Below are positions 1 to 12,300 of a stretch of DNA of 64,000 bases, piece after piece. The stretch's first letter is position 1. Each line of letters starts with the position of its first letter. The stretch comes from Actinomadura rifamycini DSM 43936 (GTDB lineage Bacteria; Actinomycetota; Actinomycetes; Streptosporangiales; Streptosporangiaceae): the NCBI RefSeq assembly GCF_000425065.1, contig NZ_AULB01000003.1, positions 62,001-126,000 of the forward strand, written 5' to 3'. Under the pieces are notes generated by a model. That model did no database searches and was not told the DNA's origin. It saw nothing but the letters and a program-made list of their open reading frames with translations. The position numbers and the translations under genes were made by a program.

Positions 1-3000
1 GCGCCGTGCACGCGGAGGCGGAGCATGTCGTGGTGGTCGATGACCATGCGCAGCGCCCGGGTCAGGTCCGCGACGCCGAGGGACGGCGGCACCTGGAGCA
101 GCATGCGCTGGCTGTAGCCCGCGACCGGCCCGTCGAGGTCCCGGAACCAGTGCATGATCGGCGTCGCGGGAACCTGCCCGATCCCCGCGCCGGGCGGTTC
201 CGCCTCGACCTGCTCGTCCTCCCCCACCGGCCGGGCGACCGCCGCGAGCTCCTCGACGGTCTGGTGCTGGAACACCTCGCGCGGACTCACCACCAAGCCG
301 CTCTGACGGGCCCGGGAAACGAGCTGGATGGCGATGATGGAGTCGCCGCCGAGGTCGAAGAACCCGTCGTCCACCCCGACCCGCTCAAGGTTCAGCACCT
401 CGGCGAACAGCCGGGCCAGGGTCTCTTCTTCGGGAGTGGAGGGAGTGCGGGAGGAGACCTTGGCCGACAGGTCCGGTTCGGGGAGCGCCTTGCGGTCGAG
501 CTTCCCGTTCACCGTCAGCGGGAGGGCGTCCAGCTCGACGATGACCGCGGGAACCATGTAGTCCGGCAGGTCACGGCCCACAAACCGCCGCAGCTCCGAC
601 GACTCGACGCCCGAGCCGACGACGTAGGCGACCAGGCGGTCGTCGCGCACGACGACAGCGGCGTCGCGGATGTCGCCGTGGCGGGTGAGGGCCGCCTCCA
701 CCTCGCCCAGCTCGATCCGGAACCCACGCAGCTGAACCTGCTGGTCCGCGCGCCCGAGGTACTCCAGTGCCCCGTCGCGGCGCCATCGGCCCAGGTCACC
801 CGTCCGGTACATGCGGGTGCCCGCTTTGCCGTGGGGGTCGGCGACGAACCGCTCGGCGGACAGTCCCGGACGGTCGAGGTAGCCGCGCGCGAGGCCGGGA
901 CCCGCCACGTACAGCTCGCCCACGACGCCCGGCGGAACGGGCTGGAGGTAGTCGTCGAGCACGTAGACGCGCAGGTCGGGGATCCCGGTGCCGATGATGC
1001 TGCCGGGCGCGGTCGCCGCGTACGCACGGTCGAGGGCGATGTACGAGACGTGCACCGTGGTCTCGGTGATCCCGTACATGTTGACGAGCGTCGGAGCGTT
1101 CTCCGGATGCCGCGAGTACCAGTCGTCCAGACGGCCGAGTTCGAGAGCTTCCCCGCCGAAGACGACATAGCGCAGCACCGAAAGGTCGTGGCCCGGGTTC
1201 TCCCGGTCGGCGGCCATCAACTGGTAGAACGCCGACGGCGTCTGGTTGAGGACCGTCACCCGCTCCGCTTCGAGCAGGCGAAGGAAGTCCTGCGGCGACC
1301 GTGAAGTCATGTAGGGGACGACCACGAGACGGCCGCCGTACAGGAGCGAGCCCCACAGCTCCCACACCGAGAAGTCGAACGCGTACGAGTGGAACAGCGT
1401 CCACACGTCGTCCGGACCGAAGTCGAACCACTTCTCCGTAGAGCGCAGGAGTCGGACCACGTTCTGGTGCGGGACGACAACACCCTTCGGGCGGCCCGTC
1501 GAACCGGACGTGTAGATCACGTACGCCGGGTTGTCCGGGGAGATCGGCACGTCCAGGTTCGTGTCGTCGTATCCGGGAGCGTCGACGTCCTCCGGCCGGA
1601 TCGTCAGGACGGGACGGGCGTCGTCCAGCATGTACGCGATCCGATCCTCCGGATAATCCGGATCGATCGGCACATACGCCGCGCCCGCCTTCAACACCGC
1701 AAGGATCGCAACGACCAGCTCCGCCGAACGCGGCAGCGCCAGCGCAACGAACTGCTCCGGACCCACACCCCGCTCGACCAAGCGACGCGCCAACCGGTTC
1801 GCCCGCGCGTTCACCTCACCGAACGTCCACGACACCCCCTCGAACGACACCGCCACCGCGTCCGGACGCTCCGCCGCACGCGCCTCGAACAACGCAGGGA
1901 TCGTCGCCCGCTCGGCGACCGGGGCGCGGCCGCCCGCCCACGTGCGCAGGAGGGTGCGGCGCTCGGTGCGGTCGAGGACGTCGGCGGTGCCGATGGGGGC
2001 GTCGGGGTCGGCGACGAGCGCGCGGACGAGCCGTTCGAAGCGGTCGCCGATCGAGGCGGCGGTGGCGGGGTCGAACAGGTCGAGGGCGTACTCGAGCGCG
2101 GCTTCGAGGCCGCCGGGCGCGCCGTCGTCGCCGTGGCGCTCCCGCAGGTAGAGCGACAGGTCGTACTTCGCGACGCCGGAGGCGAGGGGTTCGGCGCGGC
2201 CGGTGAGGCCGTCGAGTTCGAGGCGGGCCTCGGGGTTGTTCTGGAAGGACAGGACGGCCTGGAACAGCGGGTGCCGGGCCATCGAGCGCGCCGGGTTGAG
2301 GATCTCGACGAGCCGCTCGAACGGGAGGTCCTGGTTCGCGTAGGCGGCGAGGTCGGTGTCCTTCACGCGGGCGATCAGGTCGTGGAAAGACGGGGCGCCG
2401 GAAGGGAAGGGGAGCAAAACGAGAAAGAAAACGAACATGCCGACGAGGTCGTCGAGGGCCTCGTCGGTGCGGCCCGCGACCGGCGAGCCGATCGGCACGT
2501 CCGTCCCCGCGCCCAGCCGCGTGAGGAGCGCGGCGTAGGCGGCCTGCACGACCATGAAGAGGCTGGCGCCGTGCCGGCGGGCGAGGGCGACGAGCCCGGC
2601 GTGCAGGTCGGCGTCGAGGTCGAACTCGTGGGTGCCGCCCCGGTAGGACGCCTCGGCGGGGCGCGGCCGGTCGGCGGGGAGCGGCAGCTCGTCGGGCAGC
2701 CCGGCGAGGGCGTCGCGCCAGTAGGCGATCTGCCGCGAAATCAGGCTGTCCGGGTCGTCCTCCGAACCGAACAGGTCCCGCTGCCACAGCGTGTAGTCCG
2801 CGTACTGGACGGGCAGCGGCGCCCACTCGGGGGCACGGCCCTCCGCGCGCGACGCGTAGGCGAGGATGACGTCGCGGGCGAGCGGCGCCATCGACCAGCC
2901 GTCGGCGGCGATGTGGTGCAGGACCAGCAGCAGGACGTGCGTGTCGCCGCCGAGCGCGAACAGGCGGGCCCGCAGCGGCGGCTCGACGGAGAGGTCGAAG

Positions 3001-6000
3001 CCCTGCCCGGCGGCCGCGGCGAGGGCGGCGGGCAGCCGCGCCTCGTCGGTCGCGGCCGCGTCCAGGCGGGGCCGGGCGGCGGCCGGGTCGAGGACGAGCT
3101 GGCGGGCGCTGCCGGAGCCGTCCGGGAAGATGGTGCGGAGCGACTCGTGCCGGGCGGCGACGTCGGCGAGCGCGGCGCGGAGGGCGTCGAGGTCGAGGGC
3201 GCCGTCGAGGCGGAGCGCGACCGGCATGTTGAACAGGGCCCCGGCGCCCTGGAACCGGTTGAGGAACCAGAGCCGCTGCTGCGCGTGCGAGAGCGGGACG
3301 ACGTCGGGCCGTTCGGCGGGCCGGAGGGCGGGCCGGACGTCGCGTCCGGCGCCGGCGAGGCGGGCGGCGAGCCCGGCGGGGGTCGGGGCCTCGAACAGCG
3401 CCCGGACGGGGAGTTCGGCGCCGAGGGCGGAGCGGACCCGGCCGACGAGGCGGGTGGCGGTGAGGGAGTCGCCGCCGAGGTCGAAGAACGAGTCGTCGGC
3501 GCCGACGCGGGCCGCGCCGAGGATCTCGGCGAACAGGCCCGCGAGGATCTCCTCCTGCGGGGTGCGGGGCGCGCGGCGGCCGGCCCCGGCGGTGCCGCCG
3601 GGGGCGGGCAGCGCGGCCCGGTCGAGCTTGCCGTTCACGGTGAGCGGGAGCGCGTCGAGGGCCGTGAACGACGGCATCATGTGGTCGGGCAGCCGGGCGG
3701 CGGCGTGCGCGCGCAGCGCGGCGACGTCCACGGAGGCGGGGACGACGTAGGCGGCGAGGCGGCCGTCGCGGACGACGACGGCGGCCCCCGCGACGCCCTC
3801 GAACCCGGCCAGGACGGACTCGATCTCGCCGGGCTCGACCCGGTATCCGCGGATCTTGACCTGGTCGTCGGCGCGGCCGAGGTACTCGAGGGTGCCGTCG
3901 GGGCGCCACCGGGCGAGGTCGCCGGTCCGGTACATGCGGTCGCCGGGCGGGCCGTACGGGTCGGCGACGAACCGTCCGGCGGTCAGGCCGGGGCGGCCGA
4001 GGTAGCCGCGGGCGAGCTGGGCGCCCGCCAGGTACAGCTCGCCGGGGACGCCGGGGGGCGCGGGCTGGAGGGCGGCGTCCAGCACGTAGGCGCGGGTGCC
4101 GCGCTGCGGGCCGCCGATCGAGGGCCGGTCGGCGCCGGCGACGACCTGGTTCGTCGTGTCGACCGTCGACTCGGTCGGCCCGTAGAAGTTGCGGGCGGTG
4201 AGGGCGGGGGCGAGGGCGCGCAGCTCGGCCCAGAGCGCCTCGCCGACGGCCTCGCCGCCGAGGAGGAGGTGCGCCGGGCGGTGCCGCCCGTCGTCGTCCA
4301 GCAGGCCCGCGTCGCGCAGGGACGTGAAGTGCGAGGGAGTCGTGTTGACGACGTCGATGTGCGCGCGCGCCACGTACCGGGTGTACGCCTCGACGTCGCG
4401 GCGGGTGTCGTCGTCGATGAGGTGGAGCTCGTGGCCGTGCATCATCCACAGCAGGCCCATCCACGACGTGTCGAACGAGAACGACGCGAGGTGCGCGAAC
4501 CGCATCCGGCGTCCGCCCGCCGCCTCGGCGACCGGGTCGAAGAGCCGGTCCCGGTGCGCCTCGTAGTAGTTGAGGACGGCCGAGTGGGTGACCGTCACGC
4601 CCTTGGGCCGGCCGGTCGAACCCGATGTGTAGATGACGTAGGCGGCGTTCGCGCCGCGCAGGGCGCGGTCCGGGTTCCCGAGCCCGTCCCCGGCGGACGG
4701 GACGTCGTCCGGGGTGATCGTGCACGCGGGGGCGCAGTCGTCCAGCATGAACGCGATGCGGTCGGCCGGGTACTCGGGGTCGACCGGCACGTACGCCGCG
4801 CCCGCCTTGAGCACGCCGAGGATCGCGACGACGACGTCGGGGGTGCGGGGCAGGACGAGCGCGACGCGGTCCTCGGGGCCGACGCCGCGCGCGGCGAGGT
4901 CGCGGGCGAGGCGGTTCGCGCGGTCGTTCAGCTCGGCGTAGGTGAGGGACGCGCCGCCGCAGACGAGCGCGACATCGTCGGGGGTGCGGGCGGCCCGCGC
5001 CTCGAACAGGTCGGGGACCGTCCCGGCGGGGACGGCGGCGGCGGTGTCGTTCCACGCGGCGAGCGCGGCCCGCCCGCCGTCCCCGGCGAGGTCGAGGGCG
5101 CCGACGGTGCGGGACGGGTCGTCGGCGAACGCCTCCAGGACGCGGCGGACCCGGGCGAGCAGCCCCTCCACGGCGTCCCGCTCGAACACGTCCGGCCGGA
5201 AGTGCAGCCGCAGCGACAGCTCCTCCCCGGGCGCGGCGACGAACGACAGCGGGAAGTGCGTGGCGTCGTAGGAGTCGGCGGCGGCGATGCGGACGCCGTT
5301 CAGCGAGCCCTCCATCGACGCCGGGTCGAACGGGTAGTTCTCCAGCACCGTCATCGTGTCGAACAGCGCGCCGCCCTGCCCGGCGGCCCGCTGGATGTCG
5401 GTGAGGCCGAGGTGGTGGTGCGGGAGCAGGTCGGTCTGCTCGGCCTGCAACCGCTCCAGGAGCGCGGCGAGCGGCTCGTCCGGCCGGTACCGGACGCGGA
5501 TCGGCAGCGTGTTGATGAACAGCCCGATCATCTGCTCGATGCCGGGCAGCTCGGGCGGGCGGCCCGAGACGGTCGCGCCGAACACGACGTCGCGGGAGCC
5601 GAGGAGCCGGCCGAGGACCAGCCCCCACGCGCCCTGCAGGACGGTGCTCAGCGTGACGTTGTGGCGGCGGGCCGCGCGGGTGAGCCGCCGCGTCGTCCGC
5701 CGGTCCAGCGCGGTGGCCGTCCGCTCGGGCGGGCGGGGCGCGCGGGCGGCGGCCTCCGGCGCGACCAGGCACGGGCCGTCGACGCCGTCGAGGGCGCGGC
5801 GCCAGGCGTCCTCGGCGGCGGCCCGGTCCTGCCGCGCGAGCCACGCGAGGTAGTTCTTGTACGGGGTGACGCGCGGGAACCCGGCGTCGTGGCCGCCCTG
5901 CACGTACAGCATGAACAGCTCGGTCGCGAGGATCGGCGTCGACCAGCCGTCCAGCAGGATGTGGTGGTTGGTGAAGACGAGCCGGAACCGCTCGGGCCCC

Positions 6001-6377
6001 GTCCGGACCAGGACGAACCGCAGCAGCGGCGGCGCGGTCATGTCGAACCCGCGGGCCCGTTCCCGCGCGACGACCGCGTCCGCCTCGGCCGCGTCCGCCG
6101 CCGCGACCTCCTCCCACGGCAGGTCCGCCGTCCGCGGGACCACCTGCACCGGCCGCGACAGGTCCTCGTGCCAGAACGCGGCGCGCAGGTTGGCGTGACG
6201 GCGCAGCAGCGTCTCCGCGGCGGCCCGCAGCGCCGGGACGTCCAGCGGGCCCTCCAGGTCGAGGACGAACTGGGCCGTGTAGACGTCCGTGTCGTCGGCG
6301 TCGAACAGGGCGTGGAAGAAGAACCCCTGCTGGAGCGGCGACAGCGGCAGGATGTCTTCGAGGTCCCCCCGGTTCAA
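1..6377 (-). CDS. NRPS, C-A-PCP-C-A-PCP-E(partial), truncated at window edge
   Basis: Second NRPS subunit; 2125 codons are visible and the 3' end lies beyond position 1. The start is a TTG at 6377 overlapping the TGA of the upstream NRPS. Domains (approximate residues): C 1-430 with [10 protein letters not shown] 446-925; PCP about 966 (LGGDSLTAT); C 1023-1470; A 1495-1965; PCP about 2011 (LGGDSIIAI); start of an epimerization domain from about 2055. By eye against PheA numbering the second A pocket reads D-F-W-N-V-G-M-V-H, the threonine code. The first reads D-T-M-N-L-G-F-V-D, which I cannot assign. Thr followed by E predicts D-allo-Thr. The second C domain has an abnormal stretch at 2388-2437 replacing its C5 motif (FVN..V.RTD). 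The C domain that follows the E domain of the previous subunit should be DCL type. No thioesterase is in view. Confidence 0.93.
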   Translation of the reverse strand, partial: MNRGDLEDILPLSPLQQGFFFHALFDADDTDVYTAQFVLDLEGPLDVPALRAAAETLLRRHANLRAAFWHEDLSRPVQVVPRTADLPWEEVAAADAAEADAVVARERARGFDMTAPPLLRFVLVRTGPERFRLVFTNHHILLDGWSTPILATELFMLYVQGGHDAGFPRVTPYKNYLAWLARQDRAAAEDAWRRALDGVDGPCLVAPEAAARAPRPPERTATALDRRTTRRLTRAARRHNVTLSTVLQGAWGLVLGRLLGSRDVVFGATVSGRPPELPGIEQMIGLFINTLPIRVRYRPDEPLAALLERLQAEQTDLLPHHHLGLTDIQRAAGQGGALFDTMTVLENYPFDPASMEGSLNGVRIAAADSYDATHFPLSFVAAPGEELSLRLHFRPDVFERDAVEGLLARVRRVLEAFADDPSRTVGALDLAGDGGRAALAAWNDTAAAVPAGTVPDLFEARAARTPDDVALVCGGASLTYAELNDRANRLARDLAARGVGPEDRVALVLPRTPDVVVAILGVLKAGAAYVPVDPEYPADRIAFMLDDCAPACTITPDDVPSAGDGLGNPDRALRGANAAYVIYTSGSTGRPKGVTVTHSAVLNYYEAHRDRLFDPVAEAAGGRRMRFAHLASFSFDTSWMGLLWMMHGHELHLIDDDTRRDVEAYTRYVARAHIDVVNTTPSHFTSLRDAGLLDDDGRHRPAHLLLGGEAVGEALWAELRALAPALTARNFYGPTESTVDTTNQVVAGADRPSIGGPQRGTRAYVLDAALQPAPPGVPGELYLAGAQLARGYLGRPGLTAGRFVADPYGPPGDRMYRTGDLARWRPDGTLEYLGRADDQVKIRGYRVEPGEIESVLAGFEGVAGAAVVVRDGRLAAYVVPASVDVAALRAHAAARLPDHMMPSFTALDALPLTVNGKLDRAALPAPGGTAGAGRRAPRTPQEEILAGLFAEILGAARVGADDSFFDLGGDSLTATRLVGRVRSALGAELPVRALFEAPTPAGLAARLAGAGRDVRPALRPAERPDVVPLSHAQQRLWFLNRFQGAGALFNMPVALRLDGALDLDALRAALADVAARHESLRTIFPDGSGSARQLVLDPAAARPRLDAAATDEARLPAALAAAAGQGFDLSVEPPLRARLFALGGDTHVLLLVLHHIAADGWSMAPLARDVILAYASRAEGRAPEWAPLPVQYADYTLWQRDLFGSEDDPDSLISRQIAYWRDALAGLPDELPLPADRPRPAEASYRGGTHEFDLDADLHAGLVALARRHGASLFMVVQAAYAALLTRLGAGTDVPIGSPVAGRTDEALDDLVGMFVFFLVLLPFPSGAPSFHDLIARVKDTDLAAYANQDLPFERLVEILNPARSMARHPLFQAVLSFQNNPEARLELDGLTGRAEPLASGVAKYDLSLYLRERHGDDGAPGGLEAALEYALDLFDPATAASIGDRFERLVRALVADPDAPIGTADVLDRTERRTLLRTWAGGRAPVAERATIPALFEARAAERPDAVAVSFEGVSWTFGEVNARANRLARRLVERGVGPEQFVALALPRSAELVVAILAVLKAGAAYVPIDPDYPEDRIAYMLDDARPVLTIRPEDVDAPGYDDTNLDVPISPDNPAYVIYTSGSTGRPKGVVVPHQNVVRLLRSTEKWFDFGPDDVWTLFHSYAFDFSVWELWGSLLYGGRLVVVPYMTSRSPQDFLRLLEAERVTVLNQTPSAFYQLMAADRENPGHDLSVLRYVVFGGEALELGRLDDWYSRHPENAPTLVNMYGITETTVHVSYIALDRAYAATAPGSIIGTGIPDLRVYVLDDYLQPVPPGVVGELYVAGPGLARGYLDRPGLSAERFVADPHGKAGTRMYRTGDLGRWRRDGALEYLGRADQQVQLRGFRIELGEVEAALTRHGDIRDAAVVVRDDRLVAYVVGSGVESSELRRFVGRDLPDYMVPAVIVELDALPLTVNGKLDRKALPEPDLSAKVSSRTPSTPEEETLARLFAEVLNLERVGVDDGFFDLGGDSIIAIQLVSRARQSGLVVSPREVFQHQTVEELAAVARPVGEDEQVEAEPPGAGIGQVPATPIMHWFRDLDGPVAGYSQRMLLQVPPSLGVADLTRALRMVIDHHDMLRLRVHG
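181..1900 (-). repeat. Near-identical DNA repeat, copy 1 (Thr A-PCP-E junction)
   Basis: This segment of the second NRPS is nearly identical in DNA to 7861-9590 in the first, same orientation, about 7.7 kb apart. Stretches of over 100 bases differ at one or two positions (for example 185-310 against 7865-7990). It covers the Thr-type A domain, the PCP and the A/E linker. Limits are approximate, judged by eye. It reflects module duplication or gene conversion. Confidence 0.85.
2388..2437 (-). other. Pyrimidine-only patch replacing condensation C5 motif
   Basis: On the coding strand this stretch is almost all C and T. It encodes [17 protein letters not shown] where paralogous domains read [17 protein letters not shown]. 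The reading frame is kept. Codons TTT, GTT, TTG and TCT are rare elsewhere in the gene. It is either a local sequence error or a real lesion of the conserved Asn-containing C5 motif. Confidence 0.7.
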
Positions 6378-9300
6378 TGCTGGTTCCTCCAGGCGTTCTG
6401 CAGCGTGTCGATCTCACTCTGGTCGAGGTCCACGAGCAGGTCGGACGGGGTGAACCCGCCGACCGGCGCGGTGCCGTCGCCGGACGCGGCGGCGGTGACG
6501 TGCGCGACGAGGCCGCGCAGGGCGGTGAACCAGGCGTCCGCGAGGTCCCGCACGTCGGCGCCGTCCAGCAGCTCGCCCGGCCAGGTCCAGGTGGCGGACA
6601 GGACGGGGCCGTCCGGCAGGTCCCGGGTGATCGCGTTGATCTCCAGGGCGTGCGCCATCGGCATCCGCGGGTCCTCCCCGGCGGGCGGCTCCTCCGGCGC
6701 CAGCGCCCAGTCCTCGGCGCCGCCGGGCGCGACCCGCCCGAGGTAGTTGAACGCGATCTGCGCGGGCGGCGCCGCGGCCAGCTCGGCCGCGGCCTCCCCG
6801 TCCGGGTCGACGTACCGCAGGAGGCCGTACTGCTGGGCGTCCGGGACGGCCCGGAGCTGCTCCTTCACCTTCTTGACGGCCGCCGCGACGCCCGGTCCCC
6901 CGGCCCGGACCTGCGTCCAGTCGGCGGGTCCCGCGTCGAGGCGCACCGGGTGGATCGAGGTGAACCACCCGGCCGTCCGGGACACGTCCGCGCCCGGCAC
7001 CACGTCGTCGCGGCCGTGCCCCTCCAGGTCGATCAGCACGTCGGTGCCGCGCCCGCCGCCCGGCCGGTGCCGCCGCCACTGCGCCACCGCGAGCGCGAGG
7101 CCCGCGAGCAGCACGTCGTTCGCGCGGGCGTTCCACGCGGCCGGGACGTCCGTGAGCAGCGGGCCCGTGACGTCCGCGGGCAGGTCGAGGGTGACGTGCC
7201 GGGCGCGGGCCGCGATGTCCACCCGCGGGTCGAGGTCGCGGGACGCGAGCCGCTGCGGCGGCCCGTCCACGATGTCGAGCCAGTCCTCGAGCGCGTCCTC
7301 ACCGGGCGCGGCGGCGGTGAGCTTCTGCGCCCAGCGGCGGAACGACGTCCCGACCGGCCGCAGGTCTCCCCCGGCCCACGCGGTGACGAGGTCGGGCAGC
7401 AGGATCCGCCACGACACGCCGTCCACCACCAGATGGTGCAGGACGACGAGGAGCCGGCCCTGCTCGTCGCCCGCGTCGAACCAGACGAGCTGCGCCACCG
7501 TCCCGTCCCGCGGGTCGAGGCGGTCCCGCGCCGCCGCGGCCTGCTCGGCCAGCAGCGCGGCGCGCTTGTCGTCGTCCAGGCCCGCGATGTCGACCCGGGT
7601 GACGAGCGCGGCCGCGTCCACCGCGCCCGCCGGGCGGACGACGGGCTGCCAGCGGCCGCCGTCGTCCTCGTCCGCGTCGAGGCGGAGGCGGAGGACGTCG
7701 TGGTGGTCGACGAGGGTCGCGAGCGCGCCCGCCAGCCGGTCGACGCCGAGGGCGGGCGGCGTGCGGAGCAGCATCGACTGGTGGAACCCGGCGATGAGCG
7801 ACGCGTCGCCGTCCACGCGCTCGCGCAGCCACCCGACGATCGGGGTGACCGGCACCGGGCCGACCCCCGCGCCGGGCGGTTCCGCCTCGACCTGCTCGTC
7901 CTCCCCCACCGGCCGGGCGACCGCCGCGAGCTCCTCGACGGTCTGGTGCTGGAACACCTCGCGCGGACTCACCACCAAGCCGCTTTGACGGGCCCGGGAA
8001 ACGAGCTGGATGGCGATGATGGAGTCGCCGCCGAGGTCGAAGAACCCGTCGTCCACCCCGACCCGCTCAAGGTTCAGCACCTCGGCGAACAGCCGGGCCA
8101 GGATCTCTTCTTCGGGGGTGGAGGGAGTGCGGGAGGAGACCTTGGCCGAGAAGTCGGGCTCGGGGAGCGCCTTGCGGTCGAGCTTCCCGTTCACCGTCAG
8201 CGGCAGCGCCTCCAACTCGACGATGACCGCAGGAATCATGTAGTCCGGCAGGTCACGGCCGACGAACCGCCGCAGCTCCGACGACTCGACGCCCGAGCCG
8301 ACGACGTAGGCGACCAGGCGGTCGTCGCGCACGACCACGGCGGCGTCGCGGATGTCGCCGTGGCGGGTGAGGGCCGCCTCCACCTCTCCCAGCTCGATCC
8401 GGAACCCGCGCAGCTGAACCTGCTGGTCCGCGCGCCCGAGGTATTCGAGGCGTCCGCCGTCCAGCCAGCGTCCGAGGTCGCCCGTCCGGTACATGCGGGT
8501 GCCCGGCCCGCCGTAGGGGTCCGCGACGAACCGCTCCGCGGACAGCGCGGGACGGTTCAGGTAGCCGCGCGCGAGTCCCGGGCCCGCCACGTACAGCTCA
8601 CCGACCACCCCGGGCGGGACGGGACGCAGCCGGTCGTCCAGGACGTAGACGCGCAGGTCAGGGATCCCGGTCCCGATGATGCTGCCGGGAGCGGTCGCCG
8701 CGTACGCCCTGTCGAGGGCGACATACGAGACGTGCACCGTGGTCTCGGTGATCCCGTACATGTTGACGAGCGTCGGAGCGTTCTCCGGATGCCGCGAGTA
8801 CCAGTCGTCCAGACGGCCCAGCTCAAGCGCCTCGCCACCGAACACGACGTACCGCAACGCCGACAGGTCACGCCCCGGCGACTCCTTGTCGGCCGCCATC
8901 AGCTGGTAGAACGCCGACGGCGTCTGGTTCAGAACCGTGACCCGTTCGGCTTCGAGCAGCGCGAGGAAATCAGCCGGCGAACGGGACGTGAGGTACGGCA
9001 CGACGACGAGACGGCCGCCGTACAGCAGCGAGCCCCACAGCTCCCACACCGAGAAGTCGAACGCGTACGAGTGGAACAGCGTCCACACGTCGTCCGGACC
9101 GAAATCGAACCACTCCTCCGTGGAACGGAGAAGCCGCACCACGTTCTGATGCGGGACCACGACGCCCTTCGGACGTCCCGTCGACCCGGACGTGTAGATC
9201 ACGTACGCCGGACTGTCCGGGGAGACCCGGACATTCAGGTTCGTGTCGTCGTATCCGGCTGCGTCCACGTCTTCGGCGCGGATCGTCAGGACGGGACGGG

Positions 9301-12300
9301 CGTCCTCGACCATGTAGGCGATGCGATCGGCCGGATAGTCCGGATCGATCGGCACATACGCCGCCCCCGCCTTCAACACCGCCAAGATCGCGACCACGAG
9401 CTCCGCCGAACGCGGCAGCGCCAGCGCAACGAACTGCTCCGGACCCGCACCCCGCTCGACCAGACGACGCGCCAACCGGTTCGCCCGCGCGTTCACCTCA
9501 CCGAACGTCCACGACACCCCCTCGAACGACACCGCCACCGCGTCCGGACGCTCCGCCGCACGCGCCTCGAACAGCGCCGGGATCGTGGCGCGCTCCACGG
9601 GACGTGCGGGGCCGGAGCCGCCCGCCCAGTCGCCGAGGACGGCGGCGCGCTCGTCCGCGTCGAGGACGTCGGGGGCGGCGATGGACGCGTCCGGCGCGGC
9701 GAGCAGCGCGGCGAGGTAGCGCTCGAAGCGCGCGACGAGCCGTTCGGCGGTGCGGCGGTCGAAGAGGTCGAGGGCGTACTCGAGTTCGCCGTCGAGGCCG
9801 TCCTCCCGCTCGGTGAGGACCATCAGCAGGTCGAAGCGGGCGGCGCCGGCGTGCAGGGGTTCGGGTTCGGCGCTGAAGCCGTCGAGTTCGAGGCGGGCCT
9901 CGGGGTTGTTCTGGAAGGTGAGGCCGATCTGGAACAGCGGGTGCCGGCCGAGGTGGCGCGGCGGGTTCAGCACCTCGACGAGCCGCTCGAACGGGACGTC
10001 CTGGTTCGCGTAGGCGGCGAGGTCGGTGTCCCGCACCCGCGCGACGAGTTCCCGGAACGTGGGGTCGCCGGACGTGTCGGTGCGGAACACGAGCATGTTG
10101 ACGAACATGCCGACGAGGTCGTCGAGGGCCTCGTCGGTGCGGCCCGCGATCGGCGAGCCGATCGGCACGTCCGTCCCCGCGCCCAGCCGCGTGAGGAGCG
10201 CGGCGAACGCGGCCTGGGCGACCATGAACGGGCTCGCGCCGGTGTCCCGCGCGAGGCCGCGGAGCCCGTCGAGGGTGTCGGGGCCGAGCCGGAAGCGGGC
10301 GGTGGCGCCCCGGTGGGACGCCTCGGCGGGGCGCGGCCGGTCGGTCGGGATCGGCAGCTCCTCCGGCAGCCCGGCGAGGGCGTCGCGCCAGTAGGCGATC
10401 TGCCGCGAAATCAGGCTGCCCGGATCGTCCTCCGAACCGAACAGCTCCTGCTGCCACAGCGTGTAGTCCGCGTACTGCACCGGCAGCGGCTCCCACTCGG
10501 GGGCACGCCCCTCCGCGCGCGACGCGTACGCGGTGATGAAGTCGCGGGCGAGCGGCGCCATCGACCAGCCGTCGCCGCCGAGGTGGTGCATGAGCAGCAG
10601 CGCGACGTGCTCGTCCGGGGCGATCCGGAACAGGTGGGTGCGCAGCGGCGGCTCGGCGGAGATGTCGAACGCGTACCCGGCGGCCGTCGCGAGCCGCATC
10701 GGCAGCTCGGCCTCGGTGGTGTCGGTGATCTCCAGTTCGGGGCGGGCGGCGGCCGGGTCGAGGACGACCTGGCGGGGGACCCCGCCGTGGTCGGGCAGGA
10801 CCGTGCGGAGCGTCTCGTGCCGGGCGACGAGGTCGCCGACGGCGGCGTCGACCGCGGCGGCGTCCAGCGGGCCGCGGATGCGCAGCGCGGTCGGCATGTT
10901 GTAGGTCGCCGACGGGCCCTCGAACCGGCCGAGGAACCACAGCCGCTGCTGCGCGTACGAGAGCGGCAGGACGTCCGGCCGCTCGCGCCGCTCCAGCGGC
11001 GGGCGGGCGGGCTCCGGCTCGGCGCCGGCGTCGAGGAGGGCGGCGAGCCCGGCGACGGTCGGCGCCTCGAACAGGGCGCGGACGGGGATCTCGGCGCCGA
11101 ACGCGCGGCGGACGCGGCCGACGACCCGCATCGCGATCAGCGAGTTGCCGCCGAGGGCGAAGAAGTCGTCGTCGGCGCCGATCCGGTCGCGGTCCACGCC
11201 GAGCAGGTCGGCGAAGACGGCGGCGACGGCCTCCTCGCGCGGCCCGGACGGCGCTCGGTACGCGGCGGCGGGCTCGGGCGCGGCGAGGTCGGGCCGCGGC
11301 AGCGCCTTCACGTCGACCTTGCCGTTCGGGGTGAGCGGCATCTCGTCGACGACGACGACGGCGGCGGGCACCATCGACTCCGGCAGGTTCGCGCGCAGGT
11401 GCGCGCGGAGCTCCTCCGGGTCGGGCTTCTCGCCGGGGGCCGCGACGACGTAGGCGACGAGCCGCTTCTCCGTCCGCTCCTCCACCGGTTCGGGGACGGG
11501 CGCGCCCGGCAGGTCGAGGCCGGTGACGGTGACGGCGCCGCCGGACGCCACGGCCGCCTCCAGGACGCGGCGGTACCAGCCGGCGAGGCGCTCGACGGTG
11601 TCGCGGTCGAACAGGTCGAGGGCGTACTCGACCGTCCCGGCGAGGGCGCCGGAGCCGTCCCGCGCGTCCTCCAGCAGGAACTCCAGGTCGAACTTGGCGA
11701 CCCCGGCGTCCACCGGTTCGACGGCGACGGTGAGGCCGGGCAGTTCGATGGACGCCTCCGGGTTGTTCTGCAGCGTCAGCATCACCTGGAACAGCGGGTG
11801 CCGGGCCAGCGACCGGGCCGGGTTCAGCACCTCGACGAGCCGCTCGAACGGGACGTCCTGGTGGGCGTGCGCGGCGAGGTCGGTCTCCCGGACGCGGGCG
11901 AGCAGCTCGGCGAACGCCGGGTCGCCGGAGGTGTCGGTGCGGAACACGAGCGTGTTGACGAACACGCCGACGAGGTCGTCGAGGGCCTCGTCGGTGCGGC
12001 CCGCGACGGGCGAGCCGATCGGCACGTCCGTCCCGGCGCCGAGCCGGGTGAGCAGCGCGGCGAGCGCGGCCTGCAGCACCATGAACACGCTGACCTGGTG
12101 GTCGCGGGCGAGGGCGCGCAGCCCCGCGGCGAGGTCGGCGGGCAGCTCGAACGGAACCTGCCCGCCGCGGTAGGACGCGCGCTCGGGGCGGGGCCGGTCG
12201 TGCGGGAGCCGGATCTCGTCGGGCAGCCCGGCGAGCGCGCCGCGCCAGTAGGCGATCTGGCGGGAGACGAGGCTGCCCGGGTCGTCCTCGGAACCGAACA

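Noticed and set aside
1816..6417. A 1533-codon minus-strand frame inside the second NRPS
   Set aside because: It is the NRPS read in the wrong frame; the real frame, open from TTG 6377, carries all C, A and PCP motifs.
1389..6746. A 1785-codon plus-strand frame opposite the second NRPS
   Set aside because: Same shadow effect; no recognisable domain and it crosses the junction of two real genes.
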